From the NCBI GenBank assembly GCA_041402125.1, contig JAWKSY010000003.1, forward strand, positions 62,001-126,000: 64,000 bases of DNA, in the 5' to 3' direction. How positions within the stretch are numbered: position 1 is the first letter of the stretch; each line of letters opens with the position of its first letter. The DNA comes from JAWKSY01 sp041402125. GTDB lineage: Bacteria > Planctomycetota > GCA-002687715 > DRQF01. Of this stretch, positions 25,774-35,252 are shown in pieces. A program made the position numbers and the translations under genes. The notes beneath the pieces are model-generated. The model did not search any database. It was not told where the DNA came from and worked only from the letters and a program-made list of their open reading frames with translations.

Positions 25774-27975
25774 TCACTGGACCTCGAACACGCGACCGTC
25801 CGTGATGGCGAAGAAGCCGTTCGCCGCCATGTTGGAGATCGACAGCGACTGCAGCAGGACGCTGTTGCCGGAGAGGAGCGGATCGAGGACGGAGAAGTTC
25901 AGGGTCGAACCACCGGCCGGAGCAACGACCCAGTTGAGGCCGGCACCGGACGCGGTGTTGTGGCCGTCGAGAACGACGACCACGGTCGCGCTGATGTGGA
26001 CCTCGGGGAAGTTGATCGGGCTGATCGGCGCCGGGAGCGGACCGGCCGTCGCGAAGAGATCGGCCAGCAGCGCGTAGGGCGCGTTGGTGTAGGTACCCAT
26101 CGGCGAATCCGTGCGGATCGTCAGGGCGTCACCGATGTTCACCTGCTTGGTCTCGGAACCGAGGCTGTTGTCCTCGGCGCCGTTGACGCCGGTGCTCAGG
26201 GTGAGGTCCTCGCCGGAACCCGGGAAGGGAACGATCGGCTGGAAGATCATGAAGTCGTCGATGGCGATACCCTCGTCCTGGACGCTGCCGTCCGAGCCGA
26301 AGGTGAGACGGAACTCGACCGACGGAGCACCGGCGAGGAAGAGCATCGAGTGCTGGGCCGTGACCCAACCGCCCGAGCCGTTGCCGGACAGGGTGCGGCC
26401 CGTCCAGCCTTCCATCGAACCACCGGGGTTACCGTTCAGCGTGTTGTCGGTGTACCAGTTGCCCTGGTCACCGAAGGCACCGACGTTCGCCCAGGTCAGA
26501 CCGCCGTCGACGGAGTACTGGAGGTTGGTGCCGTCCCAGGAGAACTCGCTCTCCCACCAGACGCTGAGGGAGACCCAGGGGTTGGAGAGACCCGAGAAGT
26601 CGAAGCAGGGGCTGCGGATGAAGCCCTGCTCGTTCGCGTTGTAGATGCCGGTCAGGTTCGTGACCCAGGCGTTGGTTCCGGACGCGGCCGCGTTGATGAC
26701 GGCGTTGGCCGGGGTGCCGAGCGCGAAGGTCGTGGTGCCGCCGACGGCCCAGCCGGCCGAGCCACCCTCGAAGTTCTCGCTGTAGGGGAACGTGTTGATG
26801 ACGGCGGTCGCGTTGACCACACCGCTCAGGATGTCGTTCGCCGCGACGAGGTCACCGGTGAGCGAAGTGATGACGTCGATGCTGTTCGGGCCGGCGACGA
26901 AGTTGCCGGAAATCGAGAAGGTGTGCTGGATCGTCTGGCCGCCCGGGATCGGGCCGGCGATCACGTCGGTGACGACGAGGCCGCCGTTGACGAGAAGCGA
27001 GACCGGGACGTTCGACTGCGGATTGGTGCCGAAGTTGCTGATCGTCGCGGTGACGTTGTAGTTGCCGATGCAGATGTCGCTTCCGGGAGCGTCGATCGAG
27101 ACCACACCGATGTCGTCCGACTGGGCATCGATGAACTCGAAGTCGTCGACGGCCATGTCGGAGGTGAAGTTCAGGCCGCGGACGCCGCGGATGATGATCT
27201 GGAAGGTGAAGCCGTTGCCGTAGGGCACGAGCGCCGGGGCGATCGGGACGTTCTTCTTCTGCCAGAGATCCTGGGTGTCGGTGAAGGCCGGGGTGATGTC
27301 CTGGATGAGGCGATCGTGCTGGTAGCTGATCGGGCCTTCCGAGGACACGAAGTTCGGGGTGACCTCGAGAGTGAAGTCGTCAATGACGGTGACGATCGTG
27401 TAGACGCCGTCGTTCATCGTCGAGCCGCTGACGGTGATCGTGTCACCGGGAGCGCCGGCGGTGAACAGCGAGCTGCCGGCCACGAAGGTGCCGTTGGTGG
27501 CGCCCGGGACCGTCACGCCGTCGTTGCCGGCGTTGATCTGCTGCTTCATGTCCACGTGCATGGTGCCCATGCCCGTGTCCGTCGCGTACATGTGGTACCA
27601 GAAGCCGATCTGGGGGTTGGCGGCACTCGTGATGTCGAACAGCGGGCTGTTCAGCAGCGCGAAGATGCCGGCGGCGCCGCCGGAGGTCTCGGTGTAGAGG
27701 TACTTGCCGGTCGCGGTGCCGGTGGTGTGGTCGACCGAGGGGCCGGTGCCGAGGGAGCCGGTGCCGCCGACGTCGACGGTCCACTCGAGGGAATCCTCGG
27801 GCGCGGTCGAGTTGTAGAAGAGGCCGACGAGCGGGCAGGCCTGGTTGAAGCCGACGCCGCAGGTGGGCTCAGCCTCGAAGTTCTCGAAGAACGGCGCGAG
27901 CTGCGGGCCCTGCGCCGATCCGATCACCGCGAAGCACGCCGTCACGATGACGGCGAGAGTCGCCATGCGATTCAT
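25774..27975 (-). CDS. Secreted multi-domain surface-type protein, paralogue 1
   Basis: The start is ATG 27975 (MNRMATL), chosen because GGAG lies six bases upstream; an ATG twelve bases earlier lacks a site. The 733-residue product has a signal peptide ending IGSAQ, an N-terminal MAM/lectin-like beta region (FFENFEAEP, CPLVGLFYN, IGFWYHMYATDTGMG), a central CARDB-like beta-sandwich (NVPVSLLVNGGLVVTDV), a second lectin-like region (WWESEFSWDGTNLQYSVDGG, AIDDFMIFQP), and a C-terminal module ending GFFAITDGRVFEV. I name no family for that C-terminal module. Its GC content is lower than that of the surrounding genes. It is probably exported and surface-exposed, with no enzyme motif. It has its own terminator and is one of three tandem paralogues. 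Confidence 0.75.
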   Translation of the reverse strand: MNRMATLAVIVTACFAVIGSAQGPQLAPFFENFEAEPTCGVGFNQACPLVGLFYNSTAPEDSLEWTVDVGGTGSLGTGPSVDHTTGTATGKYLYTETSGGAAGIFALLNSPLFDITSAANPQIGFWYHMYATDTGMGTMHVDMKQQINAGNDGVTVPGATNGTFVAGSSLFTAGAPGDTITVSGSTMNDGVYTIVTVIDDFTLEVTPNFVSSEGPISYQHDRLIQDITPAFTDTQDLWQKKNVPIAPALVPYGNGFTFQIIIRGVRGLNFTSDMAVDDFEFIDAQSDDIGVVSIDAPGSDICIGNYNVTATISNFGTNPQSNVPVSLLVNGGLVVTDVIAGPIPGGQTIQHTFSISGNFVAGPNSIDVITSLTGDLVAANDILSGVVNATAVINTFPYSENFEGGSAGWAVGGTTTFALGTPANAVINAAASGTNAWVTNLTGIYNANEQGFIRSPCFDFSGLSNPWVSLSVWWESEFSWDGTNLQYSVDGGLTWANVGAFGDQGNWYTDNTLNGNPGGSMEGWTGRTLSGNGSGGWVTAQHSMLFLAGAPSVEFRLTFGSDGSVQDEGIAIDDFMIFQPIVPFPGSGEDLTLSTGVNGAEDNSLGSETKQVNIGDALTIRTDSPMGTYTNAPYALLADLFATAGPLPAPISPINFPEVHISATVVVVLDGHNTASGAGLNWVVAPAGGSTLNFSVLDPLLSGNSVLLQSLSISNMAANGFFAITDGRVFEVQ

Positions 27976-28308
27976 GGGGATCTCCATGTGTAGATCGTGG
28001 GTTGGGAAACCGAGCCGGCAAAGGGCTGCTCGGAGAACCCAGAATCAACCATCGGGGGGGGACTCGTCAAGAACCGAATTCGGTTGCCCGGGTGAGGCCG
28101 CGTAACGGAGACGTTTCCGTCCTCGCGTTCGCAACCGGACGTTCTTCGGAGCGCCGTCCCACGGCCGACCGAAGACCGCCCGCCCTCCTCGGTTGCGACG
28201 ATCGCCGACACGCGAACGCCCGGCAGGAAAGAAGCGGAGCGGTGGCGCATCCGGGGAAATCCGCGCCTCGTGAGTTCCGCGTTCGACGACGCTCGCGAAG
28301 CGCCCATG
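27976..28308. other. Intergenic region between secreted paralogues 1 and 2
   Basis: No gene is supported here. The paralogue-1 promoter should lie in this stretch. A possible minus-strand -35 TTGACG (28053-28058) is present but has no good -10 partner. The paralogue-2 terminator follows at 28309-28351. Base composition is ordinary for the window. Confidence 0.5.
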
Positions 28309-28351
28309 AAAAGGGCCGCGCCCGCCTCTCCGGAGAGAGGCGGGCGCGGCC
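28309..28351 (-). terminator. Intrinsic terminator of secreted paralogue 2
   Basis: A perfect 17-bp GC-rich stem (arms 28314-28330 and 28335-28351) with a 4-base loop is followed on the minus strand by CTTTTC. It lies 55 bases past the stop codon at 28407. Confidence 0.88.
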
Positions 28352-28406
28352 GGAGCTTCGGACTGCACCGCGGAGCTCGAGGCTCCGGGGCGATCTGCGG
28401 CTGCGA

Positions 28407-30604
28407 TCAGAGGATGTCGAACACCCGTCCGTCCGTGATGGCGAAGAAGCCGTTCGCCGCCATGTTGTTGATCGTCAGCGACTGCAGCAGGACGCTGTTG
28501 CCCGACAGGAGCGGGTCGAGGACCGAGAAGTTCAGCGTCGAACCACCACCCGCGGCGATGACCCAGTTCAGGCCGGCGCCGGACGCGGTGTTGTGACCGT
28601 CGAGGACGACGACCACGGAGGCGCTGATGTGGACCTCGGGGAAGTTGACCGGGCTGATCTTCGTCGGGAGGGGACCAGCGGTGGCGAAGAGGTCCGCGAG
28701 GAGCGCGTAGGGCGCGTTGGTGTAGGTGCCCATCGGCGAATCCGTGCGGATCGTCAGGGTGTCACCGATGTTGGCCTGCTTGACCTCGGAACCGAGGCTG
28801 TCGTCCTCGACACCGTTGATGCCGGTGATGAGGGCGATGTCCTCGCCGGAACCCGGGAAGGGGATGAAGGGCTCGAAGATCATGAAGTCATCGATACCGA
28901 CACCCTCGTCCTGGATGCTGGCGTCCGAACCGAAGGTCAGTCGGAACTCGACGGCCGGAACGCCGGCGAGAGCCGCGAGGTCGTGCTGGGCCGTGACCCA
29001 ACCGCCCGAGCCGTTGCCGCTCGAGATACGACCGGTCCAGCCTTCCATCGAGCCGCCGGGGGTGCCGTTGATGGTGTTGTCGGTGTACCAGTTGCCCGCG
29101 TCGCCGAAGGCGCCGACGTTCGTCCAGGTGGCGCCGCCATTCGTGCTGTACTGCAGGTTGGTGCCGTCCCAGGAGAACTCGCTGTTCCACCAGACGCTGA
29201 GCTGGACGTAGGGGTTGGTCAGGCCGCTGAAGTCGAAGCAGGGGCTCTTGATCGCGCCCTGCTCGCTCGCGCCGTAGAGACCGGTCAGGTTCGTCACCCA
29301 GGCCTGGGTGCCCGAGGCGGCCGAGTTGATGATCGTGCCGGCCGGGGTGCCGTGAGCGAAGGAGGTCGAACCCTGGACCGAGAAGCCGGCCGGGCCCGCC
29401 TCGAAGTCGTTCAGGTAGGGGAAGGTGTTGATCACCGCGACGGCGTTGACGCTGCCGCTGAGCAGGTCGTTCGCGCCGACGAGGTCACCCGCGAGCGAGG
29501 TGATGACGTCGATCGTGTTCATGCCGGCGATGAAGGCGCCCTGAACGCTGAAGGTGTGCTGGAACTGCGCACCACCGGCGATCGGACCGGGCAGGATGTC
29601 CGTGACGACGAGGCCGCCGTTCACGAGCAGCGAGACCGGGACGTTCGACTGGGGGTTGGTGCCGAAGTTCGCGAGCGTGGCGGTGACGTTGTAGCTGCCG
29701 GTGCAGATCTCGGCGCCGGGAGCGTCGATCGACACGACGCCGAAGTCATCCGACTGCGCGTCGATGAACTCGAAGTCGTCGACGGCCATGTCGGAGGTGA
29801 AGTTCAGGCCACGGACGCCGCGGATGATGATCTGGAAGGTGAAGCCGTTGCCGTAGGGCACGAGCGCCGGGGCGATCGGGACGTTCTTCTTCTGCCAGAG
29901 ATCCTGGGTGTCGGTGAAGGCCGGGGTGATGTCCTGGATGAGGCGATCGTGCTGGTAGCTGATCGGGCCTTCCGAGGACACGAAGTTCGGGGTGACCTCG
30001 AGCGTGAAGTCGTCGATGACGGTGACGATCGTGTAGACGCCGTCGTTCATCGTCGAGCCGCTGACGGTGATCGTGTCACCGGGCGCGCCGGCGGTGAACA
30101 GCGAGCTGCCGGCCACGAAGGTGCCGCAGGTGGCCCAGGACCGTCACGCCGTCGTTGCCGGCGTTGATCTGTGCTTCATGTCCACGTGCATGGTGCCCAT
30201 GCCCGTGTCCGTCGCGTACATGTGGTACCAGAAGCCGATCTGGGGTTGGCGGCGCTCGTGATGTCGAACAACGGGCTGTTCAGCAGCGCGAAGACGCCGG
30301 CGGAACCGCCGGAGGTCTCGGTGTAGAGGTACTTGCCGGTCGCGGTGCCGGTGGTGTGGTCGACCGAGGGGCCGGTGCCGAGGGAGCCGGTGCCGCCGAC
30401 GTCGACGGTCCACTCCATGGAGTCCTCGGGCGCGGCCGAGTTGTAGAAGAGGCCGACCAGGTTGCAGGTCGAGTTGAACGCGGCGGTGCACGTCGGCTCG
30501 GCCTCGAAGTTCTCGAAGAAGGGCGCGAGCTGCGGGCCCTGCGCCACGGTGGTGGCGGTGAAGGCGGCCGTCGCGAGCAGCGCCGCACAGGCGAATCGAT
30601 TCAT
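28407..30604 (-). pseudogene. Secreted multi-domain surface-type protein, paralogue 2 (frame-disrupted)
   Basis: The gene starts at ATG 30604 with GGAG seven bases upstream and a signal peptide (MNRFACAALLATAAF...TTVAQ). It matches paralogue 1 along its whole length. It spans 2198 bases against 2202, and the four missing bases account for the broken frame: one G is lost in a G-run near 30243, one C near 30170, and two bases near 30124-30138. After these, the frame is intact to the stop at 28407 (569 residues readable). All breaks fall in the tract that is almost identical to paralogue 1. It may be a true pseudogene or, more likely, sequence or assembly error. Domains are as in paralogue 1. 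Confidence 0.75.
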
Positions 30605-30936
30605 GGGAATCTCCGGGAAACGATGAGGGATGTCGGCCCGGCGGCAAACCGGACCAGGGGTGAAGGTAGTGGGGCGGGCCCCCTTCACGAAAAACATTCG
30701 ATTTCACCCGATGCGGGAATTCCCGAGGCACCCGCCGCCCGGGCGGAGGACCGGGGACCGCGGGCGGACCCGCGCGGGGGGGCCCGCGGGGTGTGAACCA
30801 CGCAAGAGACCCGCGAGACCGCGTTCCGGGTGGCAGGGCGGATGGCAGGCCGGGGGTTCCCGACTCACCGACCGGAGACCGGGAAGCGGCGGGGGCCTCC
30901 TGCATGGAGACCCGGCCGGGAGCCCCCGGGCCGAGC
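30605..30936. other. Intergenic region between secreted paralogues 2 and 3
   Basis: No gene is supported in these 332 bases. A 10-bp imperfect GC hairpin at about 30876-30914 could end transcription of paralogue 3, but no T-run follows. An 8-bp perfect dyad (30758-30765 with 30782-30789) is also present. A short A-rich patch near 30698 is the only AT-rich part and could be part of the paralogue-2 promoter. Confidence 0.45.
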
Positions 30937-32025
30937 TCAGAACGTGAAGACCCGCCCGTCCGAGATCGCGAAGAAGCCGTTCCGGGCGGTATTCGTGACG
31001 ACCATGCCCTGGATCAGCACGCCGAGGCCCGCCAGCCCCGGATCGAGGACCGAGAAGTTCAGGGTCGTGCCCGCGGGTCCGATCACCCAGTACAGGCCGA
31101 ACGCGCCGGCGGACGCGTAGCCGTTCACGGCGACGACGACCGAGGAACTGACGTGGACCTCGGGGAAGTTGATCGGGCTGATCTTGATGGGATAGCCCAC
31201 CAGGGTCGAGTACATGTCGGCCAGCAGCACGAAGGGTGCGTTCGTGTAGGTCCCCTCCGGCGACACGATGCGGACGGTCACGGGAGCGCCGAGCGGGGCC
31301 GCCTTGATCTCCGAACCGAGGCTGTCGTCCTCGAATCCGCCGACGCCGGTGATGACCCGCAGATCCTCGTGGGATCCGGGGAAGGGCACGACCGCGTCGA
31401 ACACCGAGAAGTCGTCGATGGCCACTCCGTCGTCCTGGACGCTGCCGTCGGACGCGAAGGAGAGACGGAACTGAACCGAGGGGGCTCCCGCGAGCGCCCA
31501 GAGATCATGCTCGGTGGCGGCCCAACCGCCGGAGCCGTTGAGCGTCAGGTTGCGTCCGCTCCAGCCCGGCGCGTCCCCTCCGGGCGCGGCCACGATGGAC
31601 GCCGCGTTGTACCAGAGGACCTGGTCGCCGAAGCCGCCGACCGTCACCCACGAGAGCCCGCCATCCGTGCTGTACTGGAGGTTCAGACCGTCGAAGTCGG
31701 CCTCGCAGTTCCACCAGATCTTCATCCGGACGTAGGGATTGACCGCCGTGGTGAAGTCGAACGTCGGACTCCGGATCGCGCCGTTCTCGTTCGCCGCGTG
31801 GAGGCCGGAGGGGTTGGTGACCCAGGCGAAGCTCCCCGATGCCGCGGTGTTGATGACCGCGCCCGTCGGGACGCCGTGCGCGAAACTCGTCGTTCCCTCG
31901 ACGGTGAAGCCGCCCGGACCCGTCTCGAAGTCGGCCAGGAAGGGCAGGGCGAGCGGCGCCTGGGCCCGGAGACCGGAAGTCAGGACGGACGTCGCCAGGA
32001 ACGCCGCGAGGACGAAGGTACGCAT
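30937..32025 (-). CDS. Secreted surface-type protein, paralogue 3 (short form)
   Basis: ATG 32025 has GGAG six bases upstream. The 362-residue product has a signal peptide (FVLAAFLATSVLTSGLRAQ) and corresponds to the C-terminal half of paralogues 1 and 2. The shared lectin-like region has WWNCEADFDGLNLQYSTDGG, a VQFRLSFASDGSVQDDGVAIDDF stretch and FPGSHEDL, then the common C-terminal module ending NGFFAISDGRVF. It lacks the N-terminal MAM-like and CARDB-like parts. The conserved C-terminus across all three copies suggests a sorting, anchoring or assembly module (inference). No enzyme motif is visible. Confidence 0.75.
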   Translation of the reverse strand: MRTFVLAAFLATSVLTSGLRAQAPLALPFLADFETGPGGFTVEGTTSFAHGVPTGAVINTAASGSFAWVTNPSGLHAANENGAIRSPTFDFTTAVNPYVRMKIWWNCEADFDGLNLQYSTDGGLSWVTVGGFGDQVLWYNAASIVAAPGGDAPGWSGRNLTLNGSGGWAATEHDLWALAGAPSVQFRLSFASDGSVQDDGVAIDDFSVFDAVVPFPGSHEDLRVITGVGGFEDDSLGSEIKAAPLGAPVTVRIVSPEGTYTNAPFVLLADMYSTLVGYPIKISPINFPEVHVSSSVVVAVNGYASAGAFGLYWVIGPAGTTLNFSVLDPGLAGLGVLIQGMVVTNTARNGFFAISDGRVFTF

Positions 32026-32238
32026 GGGGAACTCCGATCGGAGGGTTCATACGGCATGCCGGACGCCGGGCCGGCGCGCCGATCCTATTCGGGTGGCCCC
32101 GGTCGAGCGAAACTCCTCCCGAATCAGCCCCGGGCGGAGCCGCCGGACCGAACGCGGGAGGCAGAGGATAGACTCGCGCGCGCCGCGGCCGAGATGTCCG
32201 CGGCGTGACCGCGGCCCGCGACGAGGGGAACGATCCGG

Positions 32239-33000
32239 ATGCCACGATTCTTCGACCTCTCGGGCCGCGTGGCCCTCGTGACCGGGAGCAGCACCGGGCT
32301 CGGCCGGGCGATGGCTCTCGGCCTGGCCCGCGCCGGAGCCGCGGTGGCGATGAACTACGCCCACGACGAGGCGCGGGCGCGGCGGTCCTTCTCCGAGCTC
32401 GAACGGATCGGCGGACCCTGTCATCTCGTGCGCGGCGACGTCACGGACGAGGATTCGGTCGGACGTCTGACCGAGGAGGTCGCGACTGCCCTCGGACCGA
32501 TCGACGTCCTCGTCTGCAACGCGACGCCCGACCAGCCCCAGCGACCGATCGAGGACTACGACTGGGCCTTCTACCAGCGGATGCTCGACTTCTTCGTGAA
32601 GAGCCCCTACCTCCTGACCCGCGCCGTGCTGCCGGGCATGAAGGCCCGGAGCCGGGGGCGGATCGTGAACATCGGCTCGGAGGTCGTGCACCGGGGCGTC
32701 GCGCCGTTCTCGGCCTACGTCGCGGCGAAGGGGGGGCAGAACGGCTGGTCGCGGGCGATGGCGACCGAACTCGCTCCCTTCGGCATCACCGTGAACACGA
32801 TCTCGCCGGGGTGGATCCCGGTCGAACGGCACGAGAACGACCCGCCGGAACTGAAGGCCGGCTATCTCGCCGGGATCCCGGCCGGCCGCTGGGGCGTCCC
32901 CGAGGACGTCGCGGGGGCCTGCGTGTTCCTGGCCAGCGACGAGGCCGCCTTCATCACCGGTCAGAATCTCCACGTGAACGGCGGCACCACCGTCCACTGA
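32239..33000 (+). CDS. Short-chain dehydrogenase/reductase (FabG-like)
   Basis: The 253-residue product shows the classical SDR plan: cofactor motif TGSSTGLG (15-22), the N-A-T in place of NNAG (CNATPD, about 93-98), and the catalytic Ser147, Tyr160 and Lys164 within NIGSEVV and SAYVAAKGG. A C-terminal ISPGWIPVE loop and GQNLHVNGGTTVH follow. These enzymes reduce or oxidise an alcohol or ketone with NAD(P)(H). The specificity cannot be read. It stands alone on the plus strand, divergent from paralogue 3 and convergent with the DUF1080 lipoprotein. Confidence 0.9.
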   Translation: MPRFFDLSGRVALVTGSSTGLGRAMALGLARAGAAVAMNYAHDEARARRSFSELERIGGPCHLVRGDVTDEDSVGRLTEEVATALGPIDVLVCNATPDQPQRPIEDYDWAFYQRMLDFFVKSPYLLTRAVLPGMKARSRGRIVNIGSEVVHRGVAPFSAYVAAKGGQNGWSRAMATELAPFGITVNTISPGWIPVERHENDPPELKAGYLAGIPAGRWGVPEDVAGACVFLASDEAAFITGQNLHVNGGTTVH

Positions 33001-33025
33001 TCCGCGGCCTCGCCCTCACGGACTC

Positions 33026-33823
33026 TCAGTGCGAGCGGATCCGCAGGCGTCGGAACTCGCAGGGGTGGCTCTCGGCCTGGAGCGAGATCGTGCCCCGCTT
33101 CAGGGCGACCTCGCCGCCCGCCGCCTCGATGAGTCCGCGTGCGTCCGCGTCCCCGGGATCGAGCTGCGGCGCGCGGTACTCGAGCACGAGCTGGTCCTCG
33201 ATGAAGTGGCGGATCGAGGTGTCGCCCCGGACCTCGACCCGCGCGCGGACCCAGCCGTCGCCGGCGTAGGTGGGCGAGCTCGAATCGGTGACGTGGCGCG
33301 TCACGAGCTCGTCTCCGATGACGACGTGCGTGCCGGGCGTGCAGAGATTGCCAGTGGGGCGCGCGTTCTTCCCGTCGCCGCCCAGGATCTGGAACTCGAT
33401 CGAGACCGGGAAGTCCTGGTCCACGCGCATGCTCTCGGCCGATTGTCCGTGGACCATCGCGCCGCTGTTGCGGAAGGCCCAACCCGGCCCGCCGGGCGTC
33501 TGATCGCCGAGGAAGCGGTACTCGAACTCGAAGTCGTAGTTCTCGTGGACGCCGTCGAGGAAGAGGTGCCCGAAGCGACCCTCGAAGCGCTCGTAGTCGT
33601 CGTACACCACCGCGATCACGCCGTCGCGGACCCGGAAGGTCCCGAGCGGATCCTCGCCGAGCGGCTGACCCTTGATCTTCGGCGTCCAGCCGTCGAGCGA
33701 CTTTCCGTCGAACACCACGCGCCATCCGTCCGCGGCGGGCGCGGCCACCGGCGCCTCGGCGTCGCGGCATCCCGGGAGGAGGAGCGTCGCACCGAGGACC
33801 GAGGCGAGGAGGATCCGGATCAT
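33026..33823 (-). CDS. DUF1080 (3-keto-disaccharide hydrolase-like) lipoprotein
   Basis: The start at 33823 has GGGAG five bases upstream, and the lipobox is LLLPGC (Cys19). The 265-residue product has the DUF1080 concanavalin-like fold with its entry motif VVFDGKSLDGW, a GWAFRNSGAMVHGQ segment, and a terminal FRRLRIRSH. DUF1080 proteins are abundant in Planctomycetota and some hydrolyse 3-keto-glycosides. Its start overlaps the stop of the GH71/99-like lipoprotein by four bases (ATGA), so both are made together, probably for extracellular glycan breakdown. Confidence 0.88.
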   Translation of the reverse strand: MIRILLASVLGATLLLPGCRDAEAPVAAPAADGWRVVFDGKSLDGWTPKIKGQPLGEDPLGTFRVRDGVIAVVYDDYERFEGRFGHLFLDGVHENYDFEFEYRFLGDQTPGGPGWAFRNSGAMVHGQSAESMRVDQDFPVSIEFQILGGDGKNARPTGNLCTPGTHVVIGDELVTRHVTDSSSPTYAGDGWVRARVEVRGDTSIRHFIEDQLVLEYRAPQLDPGDADARGLIEAAGGEVALKRGTISLQAESHPCEFRRLRIRSH

Positions 33824-35124
33824 CGCGTCTCCCGTGCGCGGCGCGACGCCGCTCGAGGGTCTCCGTCGGGGGCGCCCGCGCGTTCGCGCGCGAGCCTTCC
33901 GAGCTCCCCGGCGATCCGAAGATAGCGATCGGTGGGGGCAGGGCCCCCCGAAACGAAGGGCGAGGCGCCCACCGGGCCGCGCTCGAGACAGGGCATCACG
34001 GCCGTCGCCTCGTCGACCTCGTCGAACATGGCCACGAAGAGCCCCCGCGCCCCGGCCGCGAGGAAGGCCCGTCCCTGGGCCTCGAGGAATCGACCCTCGC
34101 GGCGCGGGATCTCGTCGAGCGGAGACTCGCGACCGAGGACCCGCGAGAGGTTGTGCCAGCTGAAGCCGGGGAAGACGACGGGCAGCAACTCGACGCCGTG
34201 GGCCTCTCCCCAGGCGAGATCCCCGCGGAGGGTCGTCCCGGCGTGGAGCCGCGCTCCCTCCTCGTCGCGGTAGCGGCCGACCGTCCAGGGCACGAGGACG
34301 TCCGCCTCGCGACAGAGGCGGCCGAAGGCCGGATCGGCCGTCGCGTCGCGCTCGCCCGTCCGCCACCAGGTCGGGACGCCGAGCGCGATCGCGAGCCCGC
34401 CGGGGCGGGCCTCCCGGCGCAGCCAGCCCAGGAGCTCGGCGACCTCCTCGCAACCGTAGTCGCGACCGTCATCGAAGCCGACGCCCCAGATCTCGACGAG
34501 GGGTCGGCCGCCGACCCTGAGGTAGCGCGGGTCGTCGTCCGGGCCGGCCAGCGCGAGGACGTGTCGGATCTCTCGCCGGAGAGGAGCGCCGAGCTCCTCC
34601 CGACGGAGCCCCGAGAGGTCGAAGGCCACCGCCCAGACGCGGTCGTGACGGCGGGCCGAGGCCCGGAGCGCCCGGAGGACCCGGTCGGCGTGGGCGCGGC
34701 GAGCGGGAGAACGCAGGAGGACGCCGAATCGCTGGAGGACCGGCCCGTCGATCCCGTGCCGCGCCATGAGCGCGAGATGGTGATCGACGATCTCGGCGCG
34801 AGCGGAGGAGTAGACGCGCGCCGGTGATCCGTCCGGCAGTCGAAAGGGGCTCGGCTCGGTCCAGGAGGGGGGATAGCCCGCGAGGTCCGGCCAGAGATCG
34901 ATCGTGCAGCGGCCGGGCTCGAAGGCCCCGGGGCCCCAGTGCATCCAGCCCGTTCCGTCGGAGGGAGTGCCGAACCAGCCCTGGTAGCCGACGAGGACCC
35001 GCCCCGCGAGCCCCTCGGCGGCGGGAGTCGGGACGGAACGGCCGCCGACGCGGGTCCTCTCCGTCCCGCAGGCGAGGATCAGGAGCGGAACGGCGAGGAG
35101 AAGGACCGACGGAGACCTGCGCAT
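33820..35124 (-). CDS. GH71/GH99-like glycoside hydrolase lipoprotein
   Basis: The 434-residue product has a lipoprotein signal with LILAC (Cys19). The TIM-barrel-like sequence shows features of GH71/GH99-like xylosidase/arabinosidase proteins: VLVGYQGWFGTPSDG near the start, the TGWMHWG strand, a GIDGPVLQRFGV segment, YLRVGGRPLVEIWGVGFDD, a VVFPGFSWHN strand, and FVAMFDEVDEATAV close to the end. Candidate catalytic acids are in WGVGFDD and FDEVDEA, not proven. The stop overlaps the DUF1080 start, so the pair forms a small operon for surface glycan use. Confidence 0.75.
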   Translation of the reverse strand: MRRSPSVLLLAVPLLILACGTERTRVGGRSVPTPAAEGLAGRVLVGYQGWFGTPSDGTGWMHWGPGAFEPGRCTIDLWPDLAGYPPSWTEPSPFRLPDGSPARVYSSARAEIVDHHLALMARHGIDGPVLQRFGVLLRSPARRAHADRVLRALRASARRHDRVWAVAFDLSGLRREELGAPLRREIRHVLALAGPDDDPRYLRVGGRPLVEIWGVGFDDGRDYGCEEVAELLGWLRREARPGGLAIALGVPTWWRTGERDATADPAFGRLCREADVLVPWTVGRYRDEEGARLHAGTTLRGDLAWGEAHGVELLPVVFPGFSWHNLSRVLGRESPLDEIPRREGRFLEAQGRAFLAAGARGLFVAMFDEVDEATAVMPCLERGPVGASPFVSGGPAPTDRYLRIAGELGRLARERAGAPDGDPRAASRRARETR

Positions 35125-35252
35125 CGGCGCGATCCTACCGCGACCGACCCCCGCCGATCCGATCCCGTCGCCGCCGACGACTGGCGCCGCGGGCCGCGCG
35201 CTGGTTGAATGTCGCGGCGGGGGGAGCGGTCCTCCGCGCGGGAGAGACGACC

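Noticed and set aside
25960..30167. Long plus-strand frames across the secreted paralogues
   Set aside because: They are mirror images of the minus-strand genes and repeat each other only because the paralogues do. They have no signal peptide or domain, while the minus-strand frames do.
33013..33028. 15-base string TCACGGACTCTCAGT shared with 55424-55438, both at the end of minus-strand genes
   Set aside because: About one or two shared 15-mers are expected by chance in a 64-kb window, and the flanks differ.
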